Below, in pieces: positions 48,278-60,270 of a stretch of 64,000 bases of DNA (positions are counted from its first letter, which is position 1; each line of letters starts with the position of its first letter). Under the pieces are notes generated by a model. The model ran no database searches, was not told the origin of the DNA, and was given only the letters and a program-made list of their open reading frames with translations. Source of the stretch: Epiperipatus broadwayi (Eukaryota > Onychophora > Udeonychophora > Euonychophora > Peripatidae); NCBI GenBank assembly GCA_028023455.1, contig JAQFVV010000143.1:2766001-2830000 (forward strand), written 5' to 3'. The position numbers and the translations under genes were made by a program.

Positions 48278-49069
48278 ACAAAATCTATCATGAGGCAACG
48301 TTGTAAAGCAAAATTAGAAGCTTTCTTTTCCCATGAACACCTTAGATTAGTGATATCTCGATTCATGGTTTGGTTTACATTCCCCATTGTCCTTCTGGTT
48401 TCTTGAGGTAAGGGACATGGCCTTAAGTACCATTCTAATTTGATTTCTATTGGAATTTGGGTGCCTGGTTGCTGCACCCTTGATTTGAGGTTTTCCCTGT
48501 GCTATTGGGAGGGCTTATCCAGGTTTATCATTGTTGGTTTGTTTTTTGTTGGGTAACCATGTGTATGAGAATTTTCATCATAGTGATGTCTCCTTCCAAT
48601 GGCTTGGGTCATTATTATTAGTCCTTCTCTTGTAAAATATGGTGTTAACAGTTGCTTCTTCTTTCAGGAGCTCTAGTGGATACATTGGTATTGTTCAAGT
48701 CAATGCTGTTTAATAACTCAGCCAATTGTTGTTCAATGCTTTTAGCATTCGTACACAAAAGTGACTGTTCACTCCTACGGGATAAAGTCCTCTTAATGAT
48801 TCTAATTATTTCACTCTAACTCAGGCAGAATGTATTAAACATTCTTAGTTTAGTGATCCAATGGTGAAAGAATTTTGTTAATGTTTCTCCTGGTGTCGGC
48901 CAATATTTTTCCTGAAATAATTGGTGGAGCAGGGAAGGCTTCTTCTTGTCTCTGTTCCAGAAATTCTTTACCAATAGGGCCTGATAATCATCAAAAGTGG
49001 AAGGGATTTGGAATAATGATTCTCACCACTTGATTCTCACCACTGGTGAGAAACATTATTCCAAATCCC

Positions 49070-50508
49070 CTAACGCATTCCCATGGAGGTGATGTATACG
49101 ATAATTAACTTTTTATCTCCTGATAAGTTGCAGTTCATAGAGAAATATATGTTAAAACAACTAAGGTGTTCTATAGGGACTTCATTGGCTGATCCCTTGA
49201 AGGCCTTGAGTCTCACGAATTGTTTGATCGCACTGATCTGTGTTGCATAGCTATGCACTCTGTTTGTTTCCATGGGGTTTATTTGTGGGGTCAATATTTG
49301 TGTAACTGGGTTGATTTGACATGTACTTGGGATTATCCCTTCCAACCCTATCTTCTATCCCAGGCATTGTCTGAAGTGGAAGAGAGGGTTCCAAACAGGG
49401 GTCACTCATCCTATTATGATTCTTGATCACAATCTCTAGGTTTTTCATTGCGTCATTCCATTTCTTATTATTCTGGGTCTTTTGGCCCATCTCAGTCTGC
49501 TGTAACCCAATGGCTTGTGTTTTTTTGGCATATCGATATGTATCTTTGGCTGATGCTTCCTTCATATGGCCAATATGATCACATGTCTCATTTGCGTTTT
49601 CTATCATTTTCTCCAAAGTTGCTTTGTCCAAGATTGTTTCTGTTTCAGTTGAGGCCATCTTGTCCTCTAAATGCTTTAAATTATGGCCCATGGTCTCAAG
49701 GTCATGTCATGCATCGCTGACCCGATATTTTGCCGAACAGGAATTGGTCCACTTTCATGTGGATGTCTGGAATTCTCTCTGTACTTTGACTTGGCACTTC
49801 TCTTGGTCCACTTGTATTTCATCCCTAAAAGTTTCATGGTTTAAGATAGACCCCTTCACACTTAAGGTCCAATTGACTAACGGTGCTTCTCATCTATTTC
49901 TCTTCTCATTTCCCCTACTGCTTGCTTCAGTTCAGCATCATCCCTCTGGACATTACTTAAATTTATGACAGTTGTTCCATGTCCACAAACAGTCTAGTTT
50001 CTACATCTTTTATTTCCATTTTCAGATCTGCCTTCATATTATCCAGGTTTTCTTTTATTTCTTCCTTCATGCTGTCCATCTTTGCTTTCATACTGCTCAT
50101 ATTATTGTTCATTTCTTCTTTAATACTGCTCATATTATTGTTTATTTCTTCTTTCATAGATACTTCTCGTATTATTGTTTATTTCTTCTTTCATACTGCT
50201 CATATTATTATTCTTTCTACTCATGTCATTTCTCAGTCTGCTTAGGTTGCTGTCCAATTTTGCTTCCAATTTCTGATTCATTTCTATGATCATTTGGAGC
50301 ATTCTTACCATGGCCATGTGTGGTCTGCGACGTGTACCCATGGAGGGTTACTAATCTCGGTCATGTACCCCCTGAGTATTTGAATACATGAAGACCCTTC
50401 CCCATTGCTAATAGTAGCATCTTCCATCTCACTATTACTACTGCTTTGGGTTTCTTCAAAACATTTCATATCCATGCTTAATAATTGTTTGCCACTCCTG
50501 GTTATCAT
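49070..50508 (-). pseudogene. Gag-like region of the gypsy-type element, frameshifted
   Basis: It starts with MITRSGKQLL near 50508 and proceeds through several frames. The first part is acidic/serine-rich (SSSNSEMEDA). Around 49963-50341 there is a strongly coiled-coil segment built of imperfect repeats of KEE(I/M)NNNMSS and SMKAKMDSMKEEI, suited to multimerisation. Then follow polar segments around 49251-49691 and a last piece around 49070-49345. At least four frame changes break it, so it cannot make a full protein. The family of this gag is inferred from its position and the following protease, not from a recognised capsid motif. Confidence 0.65.
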
Positions 50509-51024
50509 TAAATTTCTTTTCGATAGTTGAGTAGAAAATTAATTCTTCTTTTAGAGATACAAATGGATATATGCCATAGGGTCTTCTATTACTCCTCACC
50601 ATTTAGTGCTTATATTTAATTTCTCTTTCTTTCTTTTTTTTTGTGTATATTGCTTTTAATGCCTACTCTTTAGCCTATTCCTTTTATTTGCTTAACTCAT
50701 CTATTTTAATTTTGTTTATTCATTAATTATTTATTTGTTGTTGGTCTCACTTTATTATTTCACTCTCTTCATTTAACTTGCATTCAATGCTTCATAAATG
50801 ATTTCCTTTTGATGCATTTGTTTGGGAGTGATTTAGATTCATAAGTTCGCTGTTTTGTAATTGAGTGTATCAATTGTTTGTTACATGCGTAAATTCATTA
50901 TGGTTTCATACTACGGAAATTTGAGAAAAGAATAAGAATTGAGAAAAGAATGTTAAAATTTTTTTTTTTTTTAAATTACCAGTCCAATGGCTGGACCGCC
51001 TTAGTAACTTCCAGTTTCATGCCT

Positions 51025-51042
51025 CTAATGTTTGGAGACCAG
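51025..51042 (-). promoter_or_regulatory. Probable primer-binding site of the gypsy-type element
   Basis: Directly inside the 5' LTR, after two bases, the minus strand reads TGGTCTCCAAACATTAGA. A TGG start here is where reverse transcription is primed by the CCA end of a tRNA. Which tRNA was not determined. Confidence 0.5.
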
Positions 51043-51043
51043 A

Positions 51044-53505
51044 TGTAATGGGTTGGGAATTTCCACAAGAGAAGGGGAGTGCATCTCACTATGGTTGGAC
51101 CTAGGGTCTTCTGGTAGGATGCTGTCAATGGTGCAATAAAATACATAATCTATGATCATGTATCTACCTCCAATGGGCTAGCTCTGTATTTACTCATTAC
51201 ATCTAGATACAGTTTGGGCTCATGATCATGTATCTACCTCCAATGGGCTAGCTCTGTATTTACTCATTACATCTAGATACAGTTTGGGCTCATCCACATC
51301 TCACATCCCTTTCTGGTTCCGGTATGCCTCAGTACTCAAACTCAGGAAGAATTTTCCCTTTTACTCTCTTCAGGGATGAATTTATACAAGTTATCAACTG
51401 CTGCACCTTTATATAGGTTACAACTGATTTAAATATCCAACCGACTATATTTCAGTATTATTATGAGGTATGTGTGGGTATGCATATCCTAGGTTAAAGG
51501 TGGATTAGTGAATACAAGATGATTTTAGTAAACTAGAGACCAGTTTGATATGAATAATTCTATAATATTTATTAGATAACAAAACAAAATAAAAATAAAA
51601 AATTAAAACTTTTTAACAAAATAAAGCAGTATAATTAGATGGGTCAAGGATGGATTTCTATCATATCAACAATTGAATATATTTATGATTCCAAACACTG
51701 ATCCAATGGTAGAAATGCATGACATGGCACAAATTTTTTATAAAGTCCCCCCCAAAAAAATTCATTACTATTATAACAACCATGAAGCTAATTAGCTAAT
51801 TTAAGAATAGCTGGTGCATTTGCAATAGCATCGTCATCCAATTCAGATTAACAGTGCTTGATCTTCTTAGGGATCCCTTTATCTATGTATGATTCTCTAC
51901 TGTTGACAGAAAAGAGCATCTGCACAAGAAGATTAGTCATTTACCCTGAAAAAATAAACATATAATGATTATTAGTTAACAACAAACTAATAACGTAAAT
52001 TCCGTCCTGTAATAAGTATATGCACTTAATATGGAATAATCTTAAAGATCTTACCTTATCCCATATTATGATGATCAATGTTAAATCACCACCAAGGGAA
52101 AGCCGATCTAAACTATATTTAAAACATAAACAAAAAACTTATCTAACTTAATGCTTCCCCTCCCCCTTTTTTGTTGCTTCCAATGAACTCGTCCAAGTTA
52201 TAAACATTTATGCTTCCAAGTGTTGAAATAAAATTTAAAAAAAAAGAATTTTACAAACATATATATATATATGGTAGGAATACATAACAAAATCAAAGCC
52301 TTCATTAAATCATCTTGATTAATGTTCAAGAGTTCGACAACAATGTCCTTTATGTGTGCAGTCTATCTCTTTTCAAATGGCTCTCCTTAGGTAAAACATG
52401 CATCACTCGTTGAAATCCTTATGTAACACACTCAAAATAATATTGCATCAATTCTCTCCAGTAGCTTTTCCTTGCGATCCATGTAGACATTTGGTGTAGG
52501 ACAATTGTTTCTTTAGGCACTACAAGAGTAAGTAAATGAACTCATTGCGCTTCCAGAGTTGGAATAAAGACACTCAGTCCTATGACACTTGTAATTTAGC
52601 CAGAATACATCGTACAGTGATATATAATAGAATTAAATTTTCAGCATTTGTGGTTTGGCATTTAACGGTTTAATACACAAGAGAAATTACTTTATCATTT
52701 TGTTTAATTGCTAGCGATGTTCGTGTTCAAATGATATTGTTGTTTCTCCAATATCAGTTTGAAAACAATTCATTTATTTTATTAAGCTGCATGAATTTAT
52801 CAAACCTCTCTTAATTCAACATCAATTTTAATTTCTTATGGTTTTATGCTAATAAACTTACATGGATAAGCCAGAATATTTGAATGAGACATTCATTTTC
52901 CTTTGCAATTGAAAATTCAGTCTCATGATGTTGAATTTCTGTGGCTATTGTATTATTTTTAAAAAAAGAAGAGATTGGAAATGAACTGGGTTTGCTTTTA
53001 TAATGAGGTTAGTTTTCAGTGTTGGCTATGCTAAATCTTCAATTTCCTTTGATATTGCTGTTGCATAAATTACCTTAGTAGTAGTTAATTTAAAGAATTA
53101 CATAATAAAATTCTAATTTTATTTTGCACTCTTGGTTGCCTAGTGATTAGCTTGAGATTGAGATTGGGTCATCACTATGCTTAATTAGTCTCTGTCTCAG
53201 TTCATGATGTATATTACATTGATCATTAGTCTATTATTAGTATACATATATATATATTTACATGATTTCTTTAAAGCGTTTAAGTCTATTTCCTTTCATT
53301 AAATGGGCTTTTACTTCTTTTATTAAGTAAGGAAAATTTAGTTTATTTTGACGTTTAACAGTCATCATATGTGTATAGATATGCTTAAAAAGAAAAGATA
53401 GTGTATATTCAACCACTTATTAGTTAAGCTTATATTTTAAATGGGCTTGGTTTAGAGATGTGGATTAATATATGCTGGTTTTGTGAGTTGTTAACTACCC
53501 TTACA
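51044..53505 (-). repeat. 5' LTR of the gypsy-type element
   Basis: A 2462-bp LTR aligns with the left LTR along its length, e.g. TCTACTGTTGACA(G/A)AAAAGAG and CATGAATTTATCAAACCTCT. On the minus strand it begins TGTAAGGGTAG and ends CCCATTACA. Unlike its partner it contains a perfect 70-bp tandem duplication (51152-51221 and 51222-51291). Confidence 0.88.
51152..51291. repeat. Perfect 70-bp tandem duplication inside the 5' LTR
   Basis: ATGATCATGTATCTACCTCC and the following 50 bases occur twice with no differences seen. The other LTR has a single, more divergent version. Identity of the two units implies a duplication much later than insertion. Confidence 0.92.
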
Positions 53506-53829
53506 GTATATATATATATCCCAATAGTAGTTCTCACAACTCTAAATTGCATCTCATCCCTCTATAAAATTCAACTGCTCTACAGATAAAAACATGTCTT
53601 TTCAAGACTCTCAATAATATATAAACTGCACATATTATTAAAGCAATTATGAATATCTTTAAATTTTAAATCATTAGACTTTTTTCCTAATGAAATATTG
53701 AAAAAATATGCATTGGTTATTTTACTAAATTACAAATTTTTTTATAACATCAACTAATTCCATAAAATCATTTCTTCATCATAATTTCAGTAGTTTATCT
53801 AGATTTTCTAAACTCTAGTCTTTAAAACA

Positions 53830-54670
53830 GATTCCTCCATTACTGTACCATTTTACTTCTCATTTCTTGCTTTAATTGTGACTTCCTTTTTATAAGCTTT
53901 TTTACCCCAGCAAATGTTTACTTGTAGTTTCTGTGTTTTTCAACAATTCTCTTCTAATCATTTTTCCTAGTTTACTTACTTTACATTTTAATCTATATTA
54001 AGCTATAGAATAAGGGCATACCCTTGGTTTCTTCATTATTTCTATTTTCCATTTTCTTTTTTTACAATTTGATTAACCATTACCAAATCTTTTTTATATC
54101 TCTTGCCATTTAGCAGGGGTTTTTTTTTATTTTTTCTTGCATGAGTTTTACTTATGTAAATTTACTTTTATCCTTTAACTTTCTACTGTCAATATTCTGT
54201 TTTGATTTTTATTTCTTTAACATCTTTCTTTAATTTATTATAACATATTATTTCTTCATTCAGTTCTTCTTAACTTAAAATTTAACTACAATTTTTCCAC
54301 TAATTAATTATCATCAGAATCTATATCAAATCCATAACAAGTACATACATTCCTAATACTGATCTTATTCCCAGTTAATACATAATTCAAATAAAATCTA
54401 CTTTTATCATTTAAAATTTTCATTTCTATAATTTTTAAACTGTGCATTTATTACTTTCATGCTATTTTCTACAAAAACTTATTAATGTTACTTTTCTCAT
54501 TTCATATCTCTTGCTCTTTGTCTCCTACAATCTTATTTTCTTCTCTATCCTACCATGTCATAATCTTTCAATAGCATTAAATATCTATGTAGTCTTTCAA
54601 CTACTTTTTCAATTTCATTATCATATTTCTTATTAGATAAATAACATCAGAAATCTCAGAACAACTGCCA
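53830..54670 (-). mobile_element. Decayed LINE endonuclease fragment
   Basis: The minus strand gives, in scattered frames, YDNEIEKVVERL (about 54620), KDYDMVG (GDWN/GDFN position, about 54560), FCRK near 54470, a segment ending GFDIDSDDN (about 54320, the catalytic SDH position with His lost) and RKSQLKQEMRSKM (about 53880). This is the order of a LINE AP endonuclease and the linker to reverse transcriptase. No palm motifs follow to the left, so the copy is partial and inactive. Confidence 0.55.
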
Positions 54671-55160
54671 GTTTACAAAATGAATTTTTTATTTACACAA
54701 TTATTACTTATGAAAATTTCTTATATTTTTAAGTTCTAAGGCAAGATTTATTTCACAATTTTTTTCCGACAGCTTTCCTATCTTGTTTTATAGAATTTTA
54801 CAATATCTAGTGTTTTCGGTTCTAATACTAAAATCTCCAGCTTTTGATACACCAGTTATTATATTAGTTTTTAAATTTAAAAACTTTATACTCACAGGAT
54901 ATCAAGATTGGTGTAATCAATCTTGAAAACATTTTTCTCATTTCTATAATGTATTTACTTTATCAAATTTATTAAAATCTACAAAACTCCCCGAAAAGAT
55001 GGAAACTAAGTGTTCACAAATGGATATTTTATAAGTAATTAAAAAAAAATCAAAGAAATATGGGTAAGGGATTATTCATAGGTGAGTATTCTTATAAAAT
55101 TTTATATGATAATTACATAAATATTTAAATACCATAAAGATTTTTGTAAAGTTCATTTAC

Positions 55161-55284
55161 CTTTTCTAGGTCGCGTCTTAGCCTTTGCTTCTTGTCGATT
55201 TTTTTGTTCAGAGCTGTTACTTTTCTGAACAGGAGATTGTCTTCCATTTCCATCTTGTACTATACCATTACTAATTTCAGAAGA
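55161..55284 (-). CDS. BBS4: BBS4 exon (N-terminal linker), internal exon
   Basis: This exon encodes 41 residues of the polar N-terminal tail of BBS4, the BBSome subunit that helps build the coat carrying membrane proteins into and out of cilia. On the minus strand it is bounded by a TATTTTTCAAG acceptor and a GTAAATG donor. It ends with one base of a split codon, which the next exon (35382-35525) completes to read ...[17 protein letters not shown], matching the KKAPEFPILEKQNW stretch of vertebrate BBS4. The residues are rich in S, Q, K and N and low in complexity, as usual for this tail, so identification rests mainly on the splice phase and the conserved junction. The exon with the start codon was not found; it must lie to the right, beyond 55.3 kb or outside the window. 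The following intron is 19.6 kb and holds an LTR retrotransposon and a DNA transposon. Confidence 0.85.
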
Positions 55285-56554
55285 CTTGAAAAATATATAA
55301 TAGTTATGATAAAATTTTATAAATAAATAAGAAAATATTGGTGAATAAGCTAGCTCATATGAAAATGTAGATACTTTGTAAAAATTAATTCAAAATGGTG
55401 ATAATCAATAAATACAGAATATTATAATATATTTTAAATACAATTTAAATACAAATGACTATAAGAAAGTATACCATTACCTATACGGTTGATAAACAAT
55501 TCTATTTAAAACATCACTATACATTAAAAACTTCTTAAAAGAACAAAAAAAAAAAAATGGCTAGTTACTCAGGAAATCATATGACATTTAAACAATAGAA
55601 TCAACAAAAAATTGAACTCTGATCTAAGAATCTTTAGATCTTGAATTTATTTATTTGCATAATGCTAAATTGCAAAAAAAAAAAAAAAAAAAAACTAAAT
55701 TGTATCAATCCAGCTATTCTAAAGTGTTCTTTGCAAATAACTTTTATGATTAATGATGATTATCAATAAATTACAATAAGATCAGGTAATTTTTTTTACA
55801 ATAAATAAAAACGAATGATGTAGCATATGAGGAACATGATAGCAGAGTTAATAAACTCAAGAGTTCATTTTATATTTTTAGTACAAATCCAAATTCATTC
55901 CACATTTACAGTACAAATCCAAATTTAAAAATATGTGAAGTTTACAAATTCTAATATACTGTATAAGGTAACTATAATAGCAGAAAACATACAATTTTTT
56001 TTTTTAAAAAAAAGAACAAATTTTTAAATAGTTTAGTGGTTTAATCTAGAATTTCAAATAAGTTGGACATACTTGAAAAATAATTGCTTTCTGTACTCCT
56101 TTTTTTGTTTAGTTTATACAATTGAGTAAAAGATGTATATTCAGACCAAACTTCATGATCCACAATAGATATTTACATTTATCCAAGTTTTTACATTTAA
56201 TAGATAATGTAATAAATTAGATTTAAAATGCTTTTCATTCTCCATGCATTACTGCCATTTTTTCCTTCTCTCCAATGGAATTATGAAGAAGACTAATAAA
56301 CTTGCTGCAAATTTAATACAAAAATCTCTTTTTCTCTTTCTTTGCTGATTTATTTTTATTTGTGGTTATTAAAATGCTCTCTTCTGGGTTAGATACATAT
56401 ATATATATAAGCAGAATCTAAATGATGAGTCACAAAACTGAAAAATAAATTTAGTGTCAAAAATATTGATTTTTATTGTTGTGTAAAATCTTGAATTTTA
56501 TTAAAACTACCGTAAGGAAGTCTTATAATTTAATGCAGACAATATATATATATA
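55285..56554. other. Upstream BBS4 intron, no feature recognised
   Basis: A+T-rich. A long A run lies at 55674-55694, and a short duplicated phrase ACAGTACAAATCCAAATT at about 55875-55925 (one copy slightly diverged). No first BBS4 exon was identified. Confidence 0.45.
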
Positions 56555-56870
56555 CACAGAGGCAAAACTCTCCATACAGTAGCACCACTCAGTGCAAGCC
56601 ACAGTAATCAATGGATGCAGGAAGGTTTTTGCATAAAATCCCTATCTAGTGCCTACTCATCCAATAAACCCAGACTAGTTTCTAACTTATGCCTTTGATC
56701 AGTGAAGAGCCTTGGATCTGAGAGCAGTGCACTTAGATCATAAAAACTAGTCTGGGGATATTGGATGAATAAGCACTAAATAGGGATTTTATGCAAAAAC
56801 TTTCCTGCATCCATTGATTACTTTGGCTTGCACTAAGTGGTACTACTGTATGGAGAGTTTTGCCTCTGTG
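56555..56870. repeat. Hammerhead-family foldback, copy D (dead)
   Basis: A 316-bp inverted repeat has perfect 28-bp termini (CACAGAGGCAAAACTCTCCA and onward). The left arm holds a minus-strand hammerhead at 56656-56722 whose core is CTGATCA instead of CTGATGA, losing the essential G8. The right arm has kept only ACTAGTCTGGGG and the outer stem, its core having been deleted. It shows that the foldback form decays while keeping matched ends. Confidence 0.82.
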
Positions 56871-58399
56871 TAAATAGCTTATGTAAGCATAAAGAATGGT
56901 TATCATGTGATATTTACTGTTTTATATATATATGTAAGAATTGGTTAAATCTGTCCTCTAAACTATCCTAAAAATAATTTGTATTGTAAAGTTTAGGATA
57001 TATCTACTAATCTACATATAATTGTATATATATATTTGAATGTTCTAATTATAATACACAAGAATGCTGTTGAAAAATTTTTAATATTATTTTAGCAATA
57101 AAAAGATTAAGATGAAAATTACTGTTGTACACTAAAAATTAAATCTGTACAATTACAGCAGTAATCTTGATTATAAACCCATTACTAGAGTTGCACCTAG
57201 CATTCCCCATGCAAGATCACTATCATTTACAATTGGTGACCTTTAAAAACAATCATTAACAATTGACTATAGCATACTCCTCAATAAAAACACACCGTTG
57301 CTTTGCCAAAACATTCAATATTTGGAAAGACTATATATAAAAAATATCTCTAGAAAACAAATTTTTAATGAAAAAAGACTTCATTTCTCTACCGGTCAAA
57401 AATATTTTGACTCTTACAATACTATCCTTGGAAAACATCAAAACAATACAAACAAATCTACTTAGTTCTTTGCTTATGAAACTCAACTTTCATCTAGTAT
57501 CATATTTTAGTTATTAAAAAAAAGATAATAAATCAGTTTTTTTTCATAATATTTTCTCAATTTGTATTTTTTTATATCCATTATGTATTTTTACCAGACT
57601 AGACATAATTGTAAGCAATAACACAATGATTATTTGCACTTCGTATAAACCACTTTGTCAAGATATGTATCAACAAGAAAATCATAATTTATGACAACTC
57701 AATTTAAAAAATTAATTCAGTTCATATAAAATAATTCATGATTGATATCACTCATCCAATGGGTTCATCAGTTCTATTAATAGTAAATAGCAAAATATAT
57801 CATAAATTAATAAATTTCATTCCATCACAGCTTAAATGGTTAAAATGGATCAGTTTCTAAAGTACCATCAATTTTAAAAAAATATATAAAAGCAAAGGGA
57901 ATAGACATCAAAATTTTGAAATCAGCAAAGAATCAATATTATGTATATACATATTATGCAAAATTATATATAAATTTTGTATTGCATTTGTAGAGAGAGA
58001 TTAAACAATATTTAGGATATTTGCCTGAAGGTTATGATGATGGTTTACTAGATGTGATATGTTGGACTATTTCCCATCATCTATCAATAAAAGTTGAATG
58101 TATAGAAAATTTTCAACTTTATTTAAACTTTTCACATACAAACAACTTATTAGTAATAATACACAAATAAACAATCTTGGTTAGTATTAGCATAGAAGTA
58201 GAACTCACATCTTTAGATTCTCGAATATTGAATTTAAGGCAAAGGCAACAGTTAGAATAAATAGACTAATAGGATTTTTTGCCATTGTCATATGAGGGAG
58301 TTTCCTTGAATTTTCTTTTATTCTTAAAAATAGCAAAAAATGAAATAGGCATTATTCAGGTAAGGAAAGCTAAATGACTTTGGATAACTGAAGGTATGT
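56871..58399. other. No gene recognised
   Basis: A+T-rich DNA. The phrase TTGCCTGAAGGTTATGATGA near 58022 resembles one at 15332-15352, perhaps from a shared old repeat. Confidence 0.35.
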
Positions 58400-60270
58400 T
58401 GAAAAAGATGGAAGTATGGAGAAGATGAAAAAATGAAAATACTGAGGAAGGGCAAACTGCATATAGAAAATTAATGAGCTAAGAAGAGAAATAGATTTAG
58501 CAAAAGAAAAATGATTGAAGCAAGAATTTAGAGAGGTAGAAAGGCTTCTGCAAGTGAAAAGATATCTGGTATTTGATAGAATATGAAATGTCACTCGGGA
58601 GAAAAAGACATGGGTAGCAAGTGAGATTGCTGATAAGAATGGAAAGAGATTAACTGATATCAATGATATATTAAAAAGATGGAAAGAATATCTTCAGTGT
58701 CTATTCAGTAGAGAAGATAATTTATTTAATTATGAACTTGAAAATGAAGATATTGAAATAAATGATAATGGTATGGACATATTGCCAGATGAAGTTAGAA
58801 AGTCAATTGCACAAATGAAGAATGGTAAGGCTGTTGAATTTAATGCAATATCTGTAGAATTTTTGAAAGAAATGCGAGAATTTACTATGAAGGAAATAGT
58901 TGGACTTTGTAATTTGATATATAACAGTGGAGGTTTGCCTGAAGATTTTTAAAGAACTATAATGATTCCAATTGCTAAAAAGAAGAAAGCTGCTAAATGT
59001 GAAGAGTATAGAATAATAGGTATGTTATCTCATGTTTCTAAAGTTTTATTGAGGATTTTATCTCAAAAGAATTTGAGAAAGTAGATTATTATATTGGAGA
59101 AGAAAAGTTTGATTTTCAGATAGGAAAAAATACATGAGATGATATTAGTATTGTTAGAACAATTGCACAGAGATATACTGAAAAAGATAAATGATTTGGT
59201 ATATGTTTTGTGGATTTGGAAAAAACATTTGATAAGAGTAGTCTGGACTAAACTTTTGTCCATCTTAAAAGATAAAGGGTATTTTGGAAAGAGAGAAGAT
59301 TGATTTGGAATATGTATACTGGACAAAGAATAAGAATTAAATTGGGAGTAAAGAGATTGATGAAGTGAGTTAGGCAAGGATGCAGTATGTCACCTGTTCT
59401 CATTAATATTTATTTAGAAGACATGTTAAATAATTATTTAGACTATGGAGAAGTAAATGTTAGATATAGAGTAATAAAATGTATATAAGATTTGCAGATG
59501 ATATGCTCTTATAACTGAAGATGAAAAGGATCTTCAGAATATGTTGAATAAATTGGAAGAAGGATATATGGAATAGGGAATGATGCTTAATGTTGAGAAG
59601 ACCGAGTGTTTATGGATAGGGAGAAATGTAAAAAAATTGCAAATTAAAATCCGTGATCACATAGTTCAACAGATAAAGGGAATTAAATATTTAGATGGTC
59701 AGTTGAATGAGGATGAAAGAAGTAAACATGAAGTTAAAAGAATAGCATTGGCAAAGGAAGCATTTATTAAGAGAAAGAAAATATTTTGTGGATCTCTGAA
59801 AAGAGAATTAAGAAAAAGATTACTTAAATGCTATGTGTGGAGTGTACTTATGTATGTTTGTGAAACATGGACAATGAGTAATAAAAATAGGATCCAATTG
59901 AAAGCCTTTGAGATAAGGACATGGAAAAAAATGGAAAAAATTAGTTAAAAAATAAAATAACAAATGAAGAAGTTTTAAAAAGAATAAATGAAAAAAGAAG
60001 ATTGACTGAGGAAATCAGAGAAAGAGAAACTGGATTAGATATACGTTAAGAAAAAATTATAGTTTAATGAAAGATGTTTTGGAGATAAGTGGAAATAAGA
60101 AGAAAGAATGAAAAAGATTGACATTGTTGGATGATATAAGAGACGGAAAAAGTTACATGCAATTGAAAAGCTGGGCAAGAAAAAGAATGGAATGGAAAAA
60201 TTGATGAATTGATAATGTGAGTATTCTCTGGACCTGTTCATTTGACAGAATACTGTTGATGATGATGATG
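58400..60270 (+). mobile_element. Decayed LINE (endonuclease-reverse transcriptase), 3' part
   Basis: Plus-strand fragments run in LINE order. The pre-palm region is KRLTDINDILKRWKEYLQCL (about 58640) and ISVEFLKEMREF. The palm includes GGLPEDF, a stop, then IMIPIAKKK (58935-58980), CEEYRIIGMLS, CFVDLEKTFD (about 59205), VRQGCSMSPVLINIYLEDML (about 59370-59430) and a shifted FADD region near 59495. An open stretch from 59580 to 59948 then gives MLNVEKTECLWIG, IKGIKYLDGQL and CETWTM. The end is a (GATG)n-like tail at 60254-60270. Several stops and frame changes make it inactive. Similar to, but a different lineage from, the copy at 30576-31513 (VRQGCSMSP versus VRQGDSISP). Confidence 0.88.

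Larger units (their letters stand above)
42690..53505 (-). mobile_element. Ty3/gypsy-type LTR retrotransposon, internally deleted
   Basis: Two long terminal repeats (42690-47088 and 51044-53505) bracket a minus-strand interior with gag-like, protease and integrase C-terminal remnants. GTAT is repeated outside both ends (42686-42689 and 53506-53509). LTR ends read TG...CA. Protease (about 48013-48265) is only ~50 bp from the integrase tail (47961 down), so reverse transcriptase, RNase H and the integrase zinc-finger and catalytic core, normally about 2.5 kb, are missing. Stops and frameshifts interrupt what remains. LTR divergence is well above ten percent by eye, indicating an old insertion. 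No envelope gene is present: only about 0.6 kb separates the integrase stop and the 3' LTR. Confidence 0.9.

Noticed and set aside
58370-58663. 97-codon minus-strand ORF
   Set aside because: Antisense of the LINE reverse-transcriptase region, where the A/G-rich coding strand is plus.
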